DNA of 64,000 bases from Rhizomicrobium sp. (lineage in GTDB: Bacteria > Pseudomonadota > Alphaproteobacteria > Micropepsales > Micropepsaceae). Where the stretch lies: the NCBI GenBank assembly GCA_037200045.1, contig JBBCHM010000001.1, positions 2,294,001 to 2,358,000 of the forward strand, written 5' to 3'. Shown here piece by piece: positions 8,256 through 16,051 of this stretch. Numbering within the stretch: the stretch's first letter is position 1; each line of letters starts with the position of its first letter. The translations under genes and the position numbers were made by a program. Under the pieces are notes generated by a model, which made no database searches, was not told the origin of the DNA, and worked only from the letters and a program-made list of their open reading frames with translations.

Positions 8256-9398
8256 ATGACGAGATATGGCACGCTTGCTGCATTCATTGTTCTCGGTCTT
8301 GTTGCCGTCGCGATCTATTTGCTTGAATTTCAACCGACACAAAATGACTCGTCTGACTTCAAAGTTGGCGTCCTCTTTCCATTTACAGGCGACGCAGCCT
8401 CCTACGGTGCCAAGGGGCGTCGAGGCGTCGATTTGGCCATCAGCGACTTCAATCGCACTATGGAGTGCGAAAGAAGAATGAGCGCGGTCTATGAAGATTC
8501 AGCTGCGCTACCGGAGACTGGTCTAGCCTCCTTTCAAAAGCTCATCGCGAGCGATCACACACCTGCTGTCGTCGGCGATATTGTGAGTTCAGTGACGTTG
8601 GCTGCGGCGCCGGTCGCCAACAGGTCTCAAACGGTACTGCTTGCTCCCACTGCCTCTGCGCCCGCGATTACGCAGGCGGGCCCTTACGTATATAGAATTT
8701 GGCCCAGCGACCTCGAAGAGGGCAAAGCCATCGCGAACTACGCGGTATCGCATGGTTATGCGCGCGCCGCCATTCTATACATGAATAATGACTACGGCAC
8801 CGCCATTCAAAACATCTTCACCAAAGTGTTTGCAACTGGTGGCCGAAAAGTTGTGTCGGCCCAGTCGTACCTTCAGACCGATCAAGATTTTCGGTCTGCT
8901 CTGACCAGCTTAGCAAACGGCAATCCGGATGTTCTTTATGTTGCCGGCTACTATGCCGACAGCGCGGCCATCGTCCGGCAAGCTCGGGCTCTCGGACTCA
9001 AGATGCCGATCCTCGGCGCTACCGCAATCGAAGATCCTCAATTCCTGGCTCAAGCTGGTCCTGCAGCCGAAGGGATCGTATATCCTTTAGCGACGGGTTT
9101 CGATGCGACGTCCACAGACCCGCATGTTGCGGCTTTCGTAAGCGAGTTCCGCACCAGGTACCATCAAACGCCAGGATGGGTTGAAGCTCAGGTATATGAC
9201 GCTGTGGCGGTGCTTTGCAAAGTATCCTCACGCATACACGGCCCACTAACCGGCGCTGCGATTAAAGGCGGGCTTGACGATTTTGGTACGCTTCACGGTG
9301 TGACCGGCGACATAACGTTCGATGCGAACGGCGACGTGATAAAGCCCGTACGGCTTCGGATCATTAAGGGCGGAAAGTTCACCAACTTGGAGCACTAG
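8256..9398 (+). CDS. LivJ/LivK-type periplasmic substrate-binding protein
   Basis: 380 residues. An N-terminal hydrophobic segment (LAAFIVLGLVAVAIYLL) serves as signal or membrane anchor; there is no lipobox cysteine. The mature part is a type I periplasmic binding fold (VGVLFPFTGDAASYGAKGRRG, later VLLAPTASAPAITQAGPYVYRI and AILYMNNDYG), the branched-chain amino acid/ANF-receptor family. I use the ATG at 8256 since GGAGG stands 5 nt before it; 8244 would put that Shine-Dalgarno inside the gene. It is followed at once by two permeases and two ATPases, making a complete importer. Family members also bind amides, urea and aromatic acids, so the ligand is open. Confidence 0.88.
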   Translation: MTRYGTLAAFIVLGLVAVAIYLLEFQPTQNDSSDFKVGVLFPFTGDAASYGAKGRRGVDLAISDFNRTMECERRMSAVYEDSAALPETGLASFQKLIASDHTPAVVGDIVSSVTLAAAPVANRSQTVLLAPTASAPAITQAGPYVYRIWPSDLEEGKAIANYAVSHGYARAAILYMNNDYGTAIQNIFTKVFATGGRKVVSAQSYLQTDQDFRSALTSLANGNPDVLYVAGYYADSAAIVRQARALGLKMPILGATAIEDPQFLAQAGPAAEGIVYPLATGFDATSTDPHVAAFVSEFRTRYHQTPGWVEAQVYDAVAVLCKVSSRIHGPLTGAAIKGGLDDFGTLHGVTGDITFDANGDVIKPVRLRIIKGGKFTNLEH

Positions 9399-9401
9399 GC
9401 G

Positions 9402-10247
9402 GTGCAATCCCTCCTGAATGCGGTTTCCTACTTCGCCGTTGTGCTGTTGGTCTCAATTCCGTTCTTTTTTCAATATCGGTTGTTTCGTTTTTTTGATCTT
9501 TCGCTCGGTGTCGTCTTCCTTGTCGGCGCATATGCTTTCTTAGAGGGCAGCAATGCGCTGTGGCCCGAATGGATCGCAATCGCTGTTGCGGTGGTTGCCG
9601 CCGCGACTTGCGGTGGTCTGATCTATCTAAGTCTGTTCAGGACGTTGGTGAATTTGAGGTCGGCGGCTCTCGGCCTGACGCTCTGCGCCTTCGGAGTCTA
9701 TATTTTAGGGGTGAATATCGTCGCAATGGCATTCGGCGACGAGCTGGTGAGATCAAACGACGTTATGTTTTCGGGCTCAGTCGTCGCGAACGGGGGAGTC
9801 TTATCGAATGCTCAGCTCACCGAGATTATTTTGGCGGTGAGCTCAATCCTGATAGTTTGGAGCTTTCTGAAGTTCAGCAAAGCCGGCCGCACAGTACGGG
9901 CTTTTGCAGATAACCCAGCGCTGGCCGCTGATATCGGGCTCGCAGGGGAATTGCCGACACTGCTGGTTGTAGTCGGCGGGGCCGGATTGATGGGTTTGGT
10001 CGGTCTGCTCCTGGCCGCCGACATAGGAGTGCGGCCCACTACAGCGTTCGTCTATCTCTTGCCCGGATTGGCAGCGGTCCTCGCCTTTGGCACCAAGAAC
10101 ATATTTGGCGTTGTTGTGGGAAGTGCGATCGTTGCGAGTATCGCAGAGATAACTGCGGTCGCTCTTGGTCAGCAGTGGCGAGACTTTGCGATCTACACGG
10201 CGGTCGCCGTTATGCTCACGATCCACGCCAGACTGAGGCAGAGATAA
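9402..10247 (+). CDS. LivH-type ABC importer permease
   Basis: 281 residues, GTG start 3 nt after the binding-protein stop. It is a polytopic membrane protein of the branched-chain amino acid permease family, with the LivH-like order of helices and the conserved cytoplasmic segment GRTVRAFADNPALAADIGL that couples to the ATPase. It pairs with the next permease, whose ATG overlaps its stop codon (TAATG). Together they form the membrane channel of the importer. Confidence 0.87.
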   Translation: MQSLLNAVSYFAVVLLVSIPFFFQYRLFRFFDLSLGVVFLVGAYAFLEGSNALWPEWIAIAVAVVAAATCGGLIYLSLFRTLVNLRSAALGLTLCAFGVYILGVNIVAMAFGDELVRSNDVMFSGSVVANGGVLSNAQLTEIILAVSSILIVWSFLKFSKAGRTVRAFADNPALAADIGLAGELPTLLVVVGGAGLMGLVGLLLAADIGVRPTTAFVYLLPGLAAVLAFGTKNIFGVVVGSAIVASIAEITAVALGQQWRDFAIYTAVAVMLTIHARLRQR

Positions 10248-11137
10248 TGGACGCCTATCTTTTTCACTTGGTCGTCGAAGCATGCATACTCTCGATGCTG
10301 GCGGCGTCGCTCAATTTCATGGCAGGATACGGTCGGCTGGTATCTCTGGGCCAAATGACTTTCTATGCAATTGGTGCATATTCTATAGCAATATTGGTGC
10401 CCGCCACGCAGTTGGGATATTTTCTGGCTGTTCCTGCTGGAATTCTATTTGCAGTTCTCGTCGCCGTTATCGCGGCGATCGGAACGGCTCGCTTGAAAAA
10501 CGACGAGTTCGCAATTGCGACGTTTGCACTTCAGATTGCGTTTTGGACGCTGCTGATGAATTGGCAAAGTCTTACAGATGGTCCGCTGGGAATCGGCAAC
10601 ATTCCGCCAATTTCAATCGGTGCCATCGCTCTCGATACGCCCATCAGCTTCCTGCCTGTGGCCATCGCACTTCTGATAGTCGTCCTTATGTTGGTGTTCC
10701 GCACTACTCGAAGGCCGTTCGGCTTTCTTCTCCACATGTTTCGAGACGACGAGGACCTCGCGCAGAATTTTGGGCGCGACACCCGGAAAGTCCGTATATC
10801 TTTGTGGACGCTCTCGGCGCTTATCGCGGCGGCCGCTGGAATGTGCCAGGCAAGCTACGTCGGCTACATCAACCCAGCATCATTTTCGACATTGGAAAGC
10901 ACAATCCTGCTTGCGGTGGTGATACTGGGAGGCGCCGGAACTTTCTGGGGCCCGGTATTTGGTGGTTTTGCCATGACGCTCCTCCCTGAGGCTTTTCGGT
11001 ATATCGGTCTGCCATCTGCCCAGGCGGCGAATATCAGACAGATGCTATTGGGGGCAGTTTTGATCTTTGCCGCCTTTCGCATGCTTCCAAAAGCGACTGG
11101 CGGCTCTCGGCTGGCCCTAGGCACGCGCAATGGATGA
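10247..11137 (+). CDS. LivM-type ABC importer permease
   Basis: 296 residues; its ATG overlaps the preceding stop by one base. It shows the LivM signatures NFMAGYGRLVSLGQMTFYAIGA near the N terminus (quoted in part: GRLVSLGQMTFYAIG) and, near the C terminus, ILGGAGTFWGPVFGG, both typical of this permease. About eight hydrophobic helices. The coupling segment reads MFRDDEDLAQNFGRD. It overlaps the downstream ATPase gene by 8 nt, which supports a single transcript and joint assembly. Confidence 0.87.
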   Translation: MDAYLFHLVVEACILSMLAASLNFMAGYGRLVSLGQMTFYAIGAYSIAILVPATQLGYFLAVPAGILFAVLVAVIAAIGTARLKNDEFAIATFALQIAFWTLLMNWQSLTDGPLGIGNIPPISIGAIALDTPISFLPVAIALLIVVLMLVFRTTRRPFGFLLHMFRDDEDLAQNFGRDTRKVRISLWTLSALIAAAAGMCQASYVGYINPASFSTLESTILLAVVILGGAGTFWGPVFGGFAMTLLPEAFRYIGLPSAQAANIRQMLLGAVLIFAAFRMLPKATGGSRLALGTRNG

Positions 11138-11885
11138 GCTCGTTTGCGCTCAAATCAGCGTCGAATTCATGGGACTTGCGGTCCTGCGAAATGTCTCGTT
11201 CGAAATTGCTCCCGGCTCGATCGTCGGTCTCATCGGGCCGAACGGGTCCGGCAAGACTACGTTGCTCAACACGATTTCAGGTCATGTTAAGCCCAAAACG
11301 GGTGTTGTGCGGTTTGGGCAAAAACTGACGGGGAAGCCGAGAGATCGTTTAGCCCAGCTAGGTATCTTTAGATCATTCCAAGACGCTCGCTTGTTCGAGA
11401 GCATGACCGGAGAAGAGAACGTTGTGGCGTCGCTTCAACCAAGTCTGAACGAAGGAGTGTGGACAACGATATTTGCACCGTCGCGGAATGAGAAAATCGC
11501 TCTGGAACGGAACATTCTGCTCAGGAGCATCCTCGACAGATTAGGCGTTGGAGAGGAAAGAAGCCGACCCGTGGTGGAGCTGTCGTATGGCATGCGAAAG
11601 CGAATTCTTCTCGCTCAGGCGCTTGCCGCTCGGCCGGTAGTATCGCTCTTGGACGAACCGTTGGCTGGAGTCGATCCTAAAACGCGACCACGCATGATCT
11701 CTGCTATCCAGCAACTCCGTACTGAGCAATCGATCGTCATTTGGGTGGAGCATGACTTCGAGGCCATCTGTTCGGTGGCCGACAGGCTGCTTGTATTGGA
11801 TCGCGGAGAGTTGGTTGCCGACGGCAATCCTCAAGAGGTCATCGCGAGCCCGATCGTTCGCGACCTATATTTTCGGCCCGTATGA
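11130..11885 (+). CDS. LivG-type ABC ATPase
   Basis: 251 residues. Walker A is GPNGSGKTT near residue 36, the Q-loop region is SFQDARLFESMT, the signature is LSYGMRKRI (LivG proteins commonly have LSYG instead of LSGG), Walker B is VVSLLDEPLAGVD, and the switch His is in WVEHDFEAI. It energises the importer with the LivF-type partner downstream. The stop overlaps the LivF-type start (ATGA). Confidence 0.88.
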   Translation: MDELVCAQISVEFMGLAVLRNVSFEIAPGSIVGLIGPNGSGKTTLLNTISGHVKPKTGVVRFGQKLTGKPRDRLAQLGIFRSFQDARLFESMTGEENVVASLQPSLNEGVWTTIFAPSRNEKIALERNILLRSILDRLGVGEERSRPVVELSYGMRKRILLAQALAARPVVSLLDEPLAGVDPKTRPRMISAIQQLRTEQSIVIWVEHDFEAICSVADRLLVLDRGELVADGNPQEVIASPIVRDLYFRPV

Positions 11886-12601
11886 TGAGCACAAACGCCC
11901 TATCGGTAACTGACCTCGATGTGTGGCTTGGACCTCGGCCCGTCCTTAAGAATATTAGCCTCCATGCTGAGGCTTCGGAGATAGTTGCGCTTTTTGGACA
12001 TAATGGCGCGGGAAAGTCTACGCTGCTCCGAAGCATCATTGGTGCGACGCGGATCGCCGCTGGGCGGATTGCTCTCGGCTTTGGCACATGGACTGCAAGC
12101 CCCCATGCCCTTGCGAAGCTCGGGGTATCCTTTCTGCCCCAATCGCAGAAGCTATTTCCTAGCATGACAGTGAGAGACAATTTGCTCGTGTACGCCGACG
12201 CTGTCGGTCTCGACAGGCAGGCATTCAAAGACCGGTACCGCGACCTTGCTCGACATTTTGTTGTGTTGAATGAAGCCGAAAGCAGATACGCTGGCAAATT
12301 ATCGGGCGGGCAAATCCAACAAGTCGCTATTGCGAGGGCGCTTTTGTCCAATCCGCGTCTGCTCCTACTCGATGAGCCGACCGTTGGTTTATCTCCTCAG
12401 GCGCGAAGCCAGGTACTAACCAACCTTCTCGGTCGGGCTAAGGAGATCGGAGCCACAATATTGATTGCCGAGCACAGAATAGAAGAGACGCTTGCCATTG
12501 CGTCCCGTGCTTATGTCCTGCGACAAGGCGAAATCGTATTGTCTGGAGATCCTGCCGCTCTGCTGGCTGACGAGCGTCTGCTCCAATCGATCGTCATGTA
12601 G
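11882..12601 (+). CDS. LivF-type ABC ATPase
   Basis: 239 residues with Walker A GHNGAGKST, Q-loop FLPQSQKLFPSMTVRDN, signature LSGGQIQQ, Walker B LLLLDEPTVGLSP and switch AEHRIEE. It is the last gene of the radical SAM-importer operon. The 41 bp after its stop contain no convincing terminator, so transcription may run through the inverted-repeat site at 12643 into the recombinase gene. Confidence 0.88.
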   Translation: MMSTNALSVTDLDVWLGPRPVLKNISLHAEASEIVALFGHNGAGKSTLLRSIIGATRIAAGRIALGFGTWTASPHALAKLGVSFLPQSQKLFPSMTVRDNLLVYADAVGLDRQAFKDRYRDLARHFVVLNEAESRYAGKLSGGQIQQVAIARALLSNPRLLLLDEPTVGLSPQARSQVLTNLLGRAKEIGATILIAEHRIEETLAIASRAYVLRQGEIVLSGDPAALLADERLLQSIVM

Positions 12602-12642
12602 GGCCAGCCGCACTACGAGTTTCACAAGTGCTGGTATACTGC

Positions 12643-12671
12643 TGAAACAATATGGCTGATTTTGTTTCAAA
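12643..12671 (+). repeat. 29-bp inverted repeat, left copy (putative recombination site)
   Basis: Arms TGAAACAATAT and ATTTTGTTTCA (10 of 11 positions complementary) flank the centre GGCTG, plus two further matching A residues. The reverse complement of the whole 29 bp recurs exactly at 18249-18277. An ATG at 12652 lies inside this site and is in frame with the recombinase gene. Confidence 0.92.
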
Positions 12672-12735
12672 GGCGGTAAGGAAGTCAACCGCATTCATTC
12701 GACTAGTATTCCCCAGTGGCGGAGAAGATCTCCGC

Positions 12736-13329
12736 ATGGCTTATTCACTGTATGATGAGCGCGGACGCCGGAAGTACCTCGTGCCGATGGAGCGCAGGGC
12801 GTTCCTCCAGTCCGCGCTTAACGTGGGCGGCGAAACTGCGAGCTTTTGTGCTGTGATGGTCTTCTGCGGTACGCGCATCTCGGAAGGGCTGGAGATTACG
12901 CCCGAGCGTATCGATGACGCCAACTGCGCCATCAACGTGCGTACCTTGAAGCGCCGGGCTTTCGTCATCCGCGCTGTACCCGTGCCGCGCAAACTCCTTA
13001 CCTTCCTCGACTGCGTCCACCACTACCGAGCGGCCCAGCTTGATCCCGCTAAGGCCGGCGAGCGGCTTTGGAAGTTTAGCCGGACGACTGCTTGGCGGCG
13101 CATTAAGTTCGTTATGCGACGCGCGGCGCATCCCGAGTTCGTGTCTAAGCCCAAGTCGTTGCGACATGCGTTCGGCGCTGAGGCGTGCATGAACGTGCCA
13201 CTTCCTATGGTGCAGAAATGGCTGGGCCACGCGAAGCTTGAGACGACGGCGATTTATACCACGCTAATAGGGCGGGAGGAGCGGGCGGTCGCTCGCAAAA
13301 CTTGGAAACGTATTGGGAAGCTTCTTTAG
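12736..13329 (+). CDS. Catalytic-domain-only tyrosine recombinase (FimB/XerD-like invertase)
   Basis: 197 residues from ATG 12736, preceded by GGAGA; an in-frame ATG at 12652 inside the left repeat would add 28 residues. Catalytic positions are visible: Arg47 (CGTRISEG), Lys72, Arg143 in KSLRHAFG (the usual box II His is Lys140), His165 (WLGHAKLE) and the nucleophile Tyr174 (TTAIYTTL). There is no separate core-binding domain, as in FimB-type phase-switch enzymes. Base composition is G+C-rich like the element backbone, unlike the cargo on both sides, so it may predate the cargo. Predicted to act on the flanking 29-bp sites. Confidence 0.85.
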   Translation: MAYSLYDERGRRKYLVPMERRAFLQSALNVGGETASFCAVMVFCGTRISEGLEITPERIDDANCAINVRTLKRRAFVIRAVPVPRKLLTFLDCVHHYRAAQLDPAKAGERLWKFSRTTAWRRIKFVMRRAAHPEFVSKPKSLRHAFGAEACMNVPLPMVQKWLGHAKLETTAIYTTLIGREERAVARKTWKRIGKLL

Positions 13330-13428
13330 TGCGTAAATTGGTGGGCCAGGAGCATTGTCGAGATCGCGCTAGACGCTCAGGGAGCTATCGCAGCAGCCCG
13401 CTGAAATTCCATCCTCGCGGCACCAAAG

Positions 13429-15111
13429 TCAGCGAACTTGGTGCCCCAGATATGCTTGGTACCTCTGCGATGCTTTCAAAAAGTAGGCTCGGCCTTCAGC
13501 CACAAAGCCATCTAGTTTGTGCTTCATTGCATACGCCGAGAGGTCACTGATCTTGTTTATGAAACCTCTGCCGTTGAAATTTAGAGAGGTATTACATAAG
13601 ACGCCGAAACCAGTGCGAGCCTTGAACGCAACAAGTAGGTCATACAATTTTGCGTTGGTCACCGATGACACTGTCTGAATGCGAGCAGTTCCATTCACAT
13701 GGGTAACTGCGGCAAGCGCCTCAGTTCTTGCGCGGTGCGTGAAGAGCATAAACGGGCTTGCTTGATTGCATCCAAACCATCGCATCGCTTCCTCCTCCAA
13801 ACAAACAGGAGCAATCGGGCGAAATTGCTCGCGCTGTTTAATCTCATTAAGTCGTACCCTAGTGCTTTCTTGAAATGGCGCAGCAAGAATCGAGCGATTA
13901 CCAAGAGCGCGTGGGCCTATTTCATATCGGCCGCTCACCCAACCAAGAATTAGATCGTTGGCTAGCATGTCAGCGATTAACTCGGCATTTGCTTCACATA
14001 TATCATATTGATCCGATTCAAATGAGCCGCCCATATCAAACTGAAGGCCTGCATAAACGCTCCACTCAATTTTTGGATTTCCTGTAAAGTGGAATTGGGC
14101 GTCAATCGCTGTCCCGATAGCCGAACCCGAATCATTGGCAACAGGAGGTACGAAGACGTCGGGGAAAAAGCCCGTCTCCATCCATTTGGTATTCCAATCG
14201 CAATTCAGGCCACAGCCGCCCGCGATGATCAACGGCATTCTCTTTTGCATGTTCGCTTTCGCGAATCGAAAAAAAATATCGAAGATCTTATCGCTGAAAA
14301 TCCCTGCGAAATTACGAAATTCAGGGTCATCAACGCCTACATTGTAGTAGGGCGCATCCTTTAAGTCGTCGTACATACTAAGTCGGACATGCGGAGAAAC
14401 CAACAGAAAGTCCATCAACTTCTTCTCTTCCGCATTGGGTGTGCGTCGGTTTGAAAACGAAGCCAAGGCCATGAGCTTTCCAGCGTCCGAGAAGCGCGAG
14501 AAAGGCGCATCCTTCGGAAAGGTTGGGTCTGCTAAGCCATAAATTGAGGTGTAGCGATTTCCGGGCTCGTTCAGGACATCGGCAAGCAGTGTGATATTCA
14601 ACTCGGAATCGATCTCGTAGAACGCGCCAATAGCACCTTCCCATATCAACGCGTAGCAAGGCGTCCCTTTCGGCAGGTTTGACATACCGAACGCGCAAAG
14701 CAAGTGAGATCGCTCGTGGGAGGACGAAAAATAGCGGACTGGCTTCCCAAAGAGGCGCTGCTGGCCAGCCATAACGCCCCCCTTCGAGAGGCCACGATAA
14801 CCGACGTGAGCATCTCCATATGAGTACTCATAGTCGTCGCGCGGCCACCAACCGCCTGTGCAAATGACATCGGGTAGGTCATCCAGTTCGCCGAGCATAC
14901 CGAATACGTCACGACCGGATATCGGCGAGTACCGATAATTTGAGTTCTTTTCGGCCTCGATCGAGACCACCAAATGGCCATCTTGCAGGAACACGATAGC
15001 GCCATCGTGGCCGGGGTTGTAAGAGAGAATCTTCAAGTTACTAGCGACTCCGCCTGTCCTAAGAGAAGTGTGGTGGCAATCTGGTGCTTCGGTCCTTGCT
15101 GCATAGAGCAA
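13429..15111 (-). CDS. NodU/CmcH/TobZ-family carbamoyltransferase
   Basis: About 560 residues in the two-domain architecture of O-carbamoyltransferases. The N-terminal Kae1-like ATPase/carbamoyl-adenylate domain opens with ILSYNPGHDGAIVFLQDG. The C-terminal domain carries EIGPRALGNRSILA near residue 400, KQREQFRPIAPV and NTSLNFNG, all family signatures. Such enzymes move carbamoyl from carbamoyl phosphate to hydroxyls of sugars or antibiotics. It is divergent from the glycosyltransferase at 15203 and inside the inverted repeats, so a carbamoylated glycan is a reasonable guess for the product. The ATG is at 15111; the conserved domain begins about 27 residues in. The about 100 bp between its end and the recombinase hold no gene. 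Confidence 0.88.
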   Translation of the reverse strand: MLYAARTEAPDCHHTSLRTGGVASNLKILSYNPGHDGAIVFLQDGHLVVSIEAEKNSNYRYSPISGRDVFGMLGELDDLPDVICTGGWWPRDDYEYSYGDAHVGYRGLSKGGVMAGQQRLFGKPVRYFSSSHERSHLLCAFGMSNLPKGTPCYALIWEGAIGAFYEIDSELNITLLADVLNEPGNRYTSIYGLADPTFPKDAPFSRFSDAGKLMALASFSNRRTPNAEEKKLMDFLLVSPHVRLSMYDDLKDAPYYNVGVDDPEFRNFAGIFSDKIFDIFFRFAKANMQKRMPLIIAGGCGLNCDWNTKWMETGFFPDVFVPPVANDSGSAIGTAIDAQFHFTGNPKIEWSVYAGLQFDMGGSFESDQYDICEANAELIADMLANDLILGWVSGRYEIGPRALGNRSILAAPFQESTRVRLNEIKQREQFRPIAPVCLEEEAMRWFGCNQASPFMLFTHRARTEALAAVTHVNGTARIQTVSSVTNAKLYDLLVAFKARTGFGVLCNTSLNFNGRGFINKISDLSAYAMKHKLDGFVAEGRAYFLKASQRYQAYLGHQVR

Positions 15112-15202
15112 GCCGAGTTATACGGCATAAAGCGCACTAGTATCACTAAGAATTCGTGGACAAACACACTCGACAGCCTTCGCTCAACGGCAATGGATTC
15201 GG

Positions 15203-16036
15203 ATGCAACAGGAGCTCTACGGCCCCGAGCACCATCAACAACGCTCGGAGTTCATCAGAAGGCTGGTCCAGCGTCGCTTCGAACAGCCCCTCGCGGATGA
15301 TCGGCTTCAGAATTCCATACCTAAAACAATCGTGCAGTATTGGCACGACCTCAATCAATTGCCCCGCGACGTGGAGGATTGCATCGGCACCTGGTCGCGC
15401 TGGAATACCCGTGGTTTTGAGCATCGAATTTTCGACGAGCGCGCGGCTCAAGATTTCATCAGTGAATCGTTGGGTACCCGGTACAGGTGCGCCTTTGAGC
15501 GCTGTTACCACCCGGCAATGCAAGCCGACTACTTCCGGCTTTGCTACCTGCTAGTTGAAGGCGGCTGTTACGTCGATGCGGATGACGTCTGCATCAGTAC
15601 AGAGATAAGCTGGTTATTCGAGGACGGCCGCCTCAAGCTCCAACCCCTCTGCTACGACGTCGCTTCTGGGGCAATGGTGAAGCCATCCGTATTTCTTTGT
15701 GTTGATGCTTATGACCCGAGCTGGATTTTCTATTTTAATAACAATCCGCTTATAGCGAGGCCGCGCCATCCAATCATCGAGCGAGCGCTCAGTCAGGCAA
15801 CAGCTCTTCTCGATCTCGCGAATGACGGCGAGCTCCCTGAGATTCAGGCAACGACCGGGCCAGGGCTTCTTTCGAAATCGATTTTCGGCCTTGGCATGGA
15901 TCGAGAGAGCAATATTACAAATGACGTAGTCATACTACGAGATTGGGAAGTTGTTGCCCTCTCGCGATGGCCCTTGAGCTATCGGGACGACGCGCGAAAC
16001 TGGCGCTTGTCCAACCAAGTAAGTTTTTTTAAGTGA
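15203..16036 (+). CDS. DXD-motif glycosyltransferase (GT32/Gly_transf_sug-like)
   Basis: 277 residues. It opens its domain with SIPKTIVQYWHD, the typical start of DXD sugar-binding glycosyltransferases, and contains MQADYFRLCYLLVEGGCYVD followed by ADD, the conserved helix plus metal-binding DxD near residue 122. Relatives transfer hexoses to polysaccharides, lipids or proteins in the cytoplasm. It is the first gene of a pair with the GT25 fusion (15 nt apart) and divergent from the carbamoyltransferase. The acceptor is unknown. The A+T content is higher than in the element backbone. Confidence 0.83.
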   Translation: MQQELYGPEHHQQRSEFIRRLVQRRFEQPLADDRLQNSIPKTIVQYWHDLNQLPRDVEDCIGTWSRWNTRGFEHRIFDERAAQDFISESLGTRYRCAFERCYHPAMQADYFRLCYLLVEGGCYVDADDVCISTEISWLFEDGRLKLQPLCYDVASGAMVKPSVFLCVDAYDPSWIFYFNNNPLIARPRHPIIERALSQATALLDLANDGELPEIQATTGPGLLSKSIFGLGMDRESNITNDVVILRDWEVVALSRWPLSYRDDARNWRLSNQVSFFK

Positions 16037-16051
16037 AGCGATGACTTCCTT

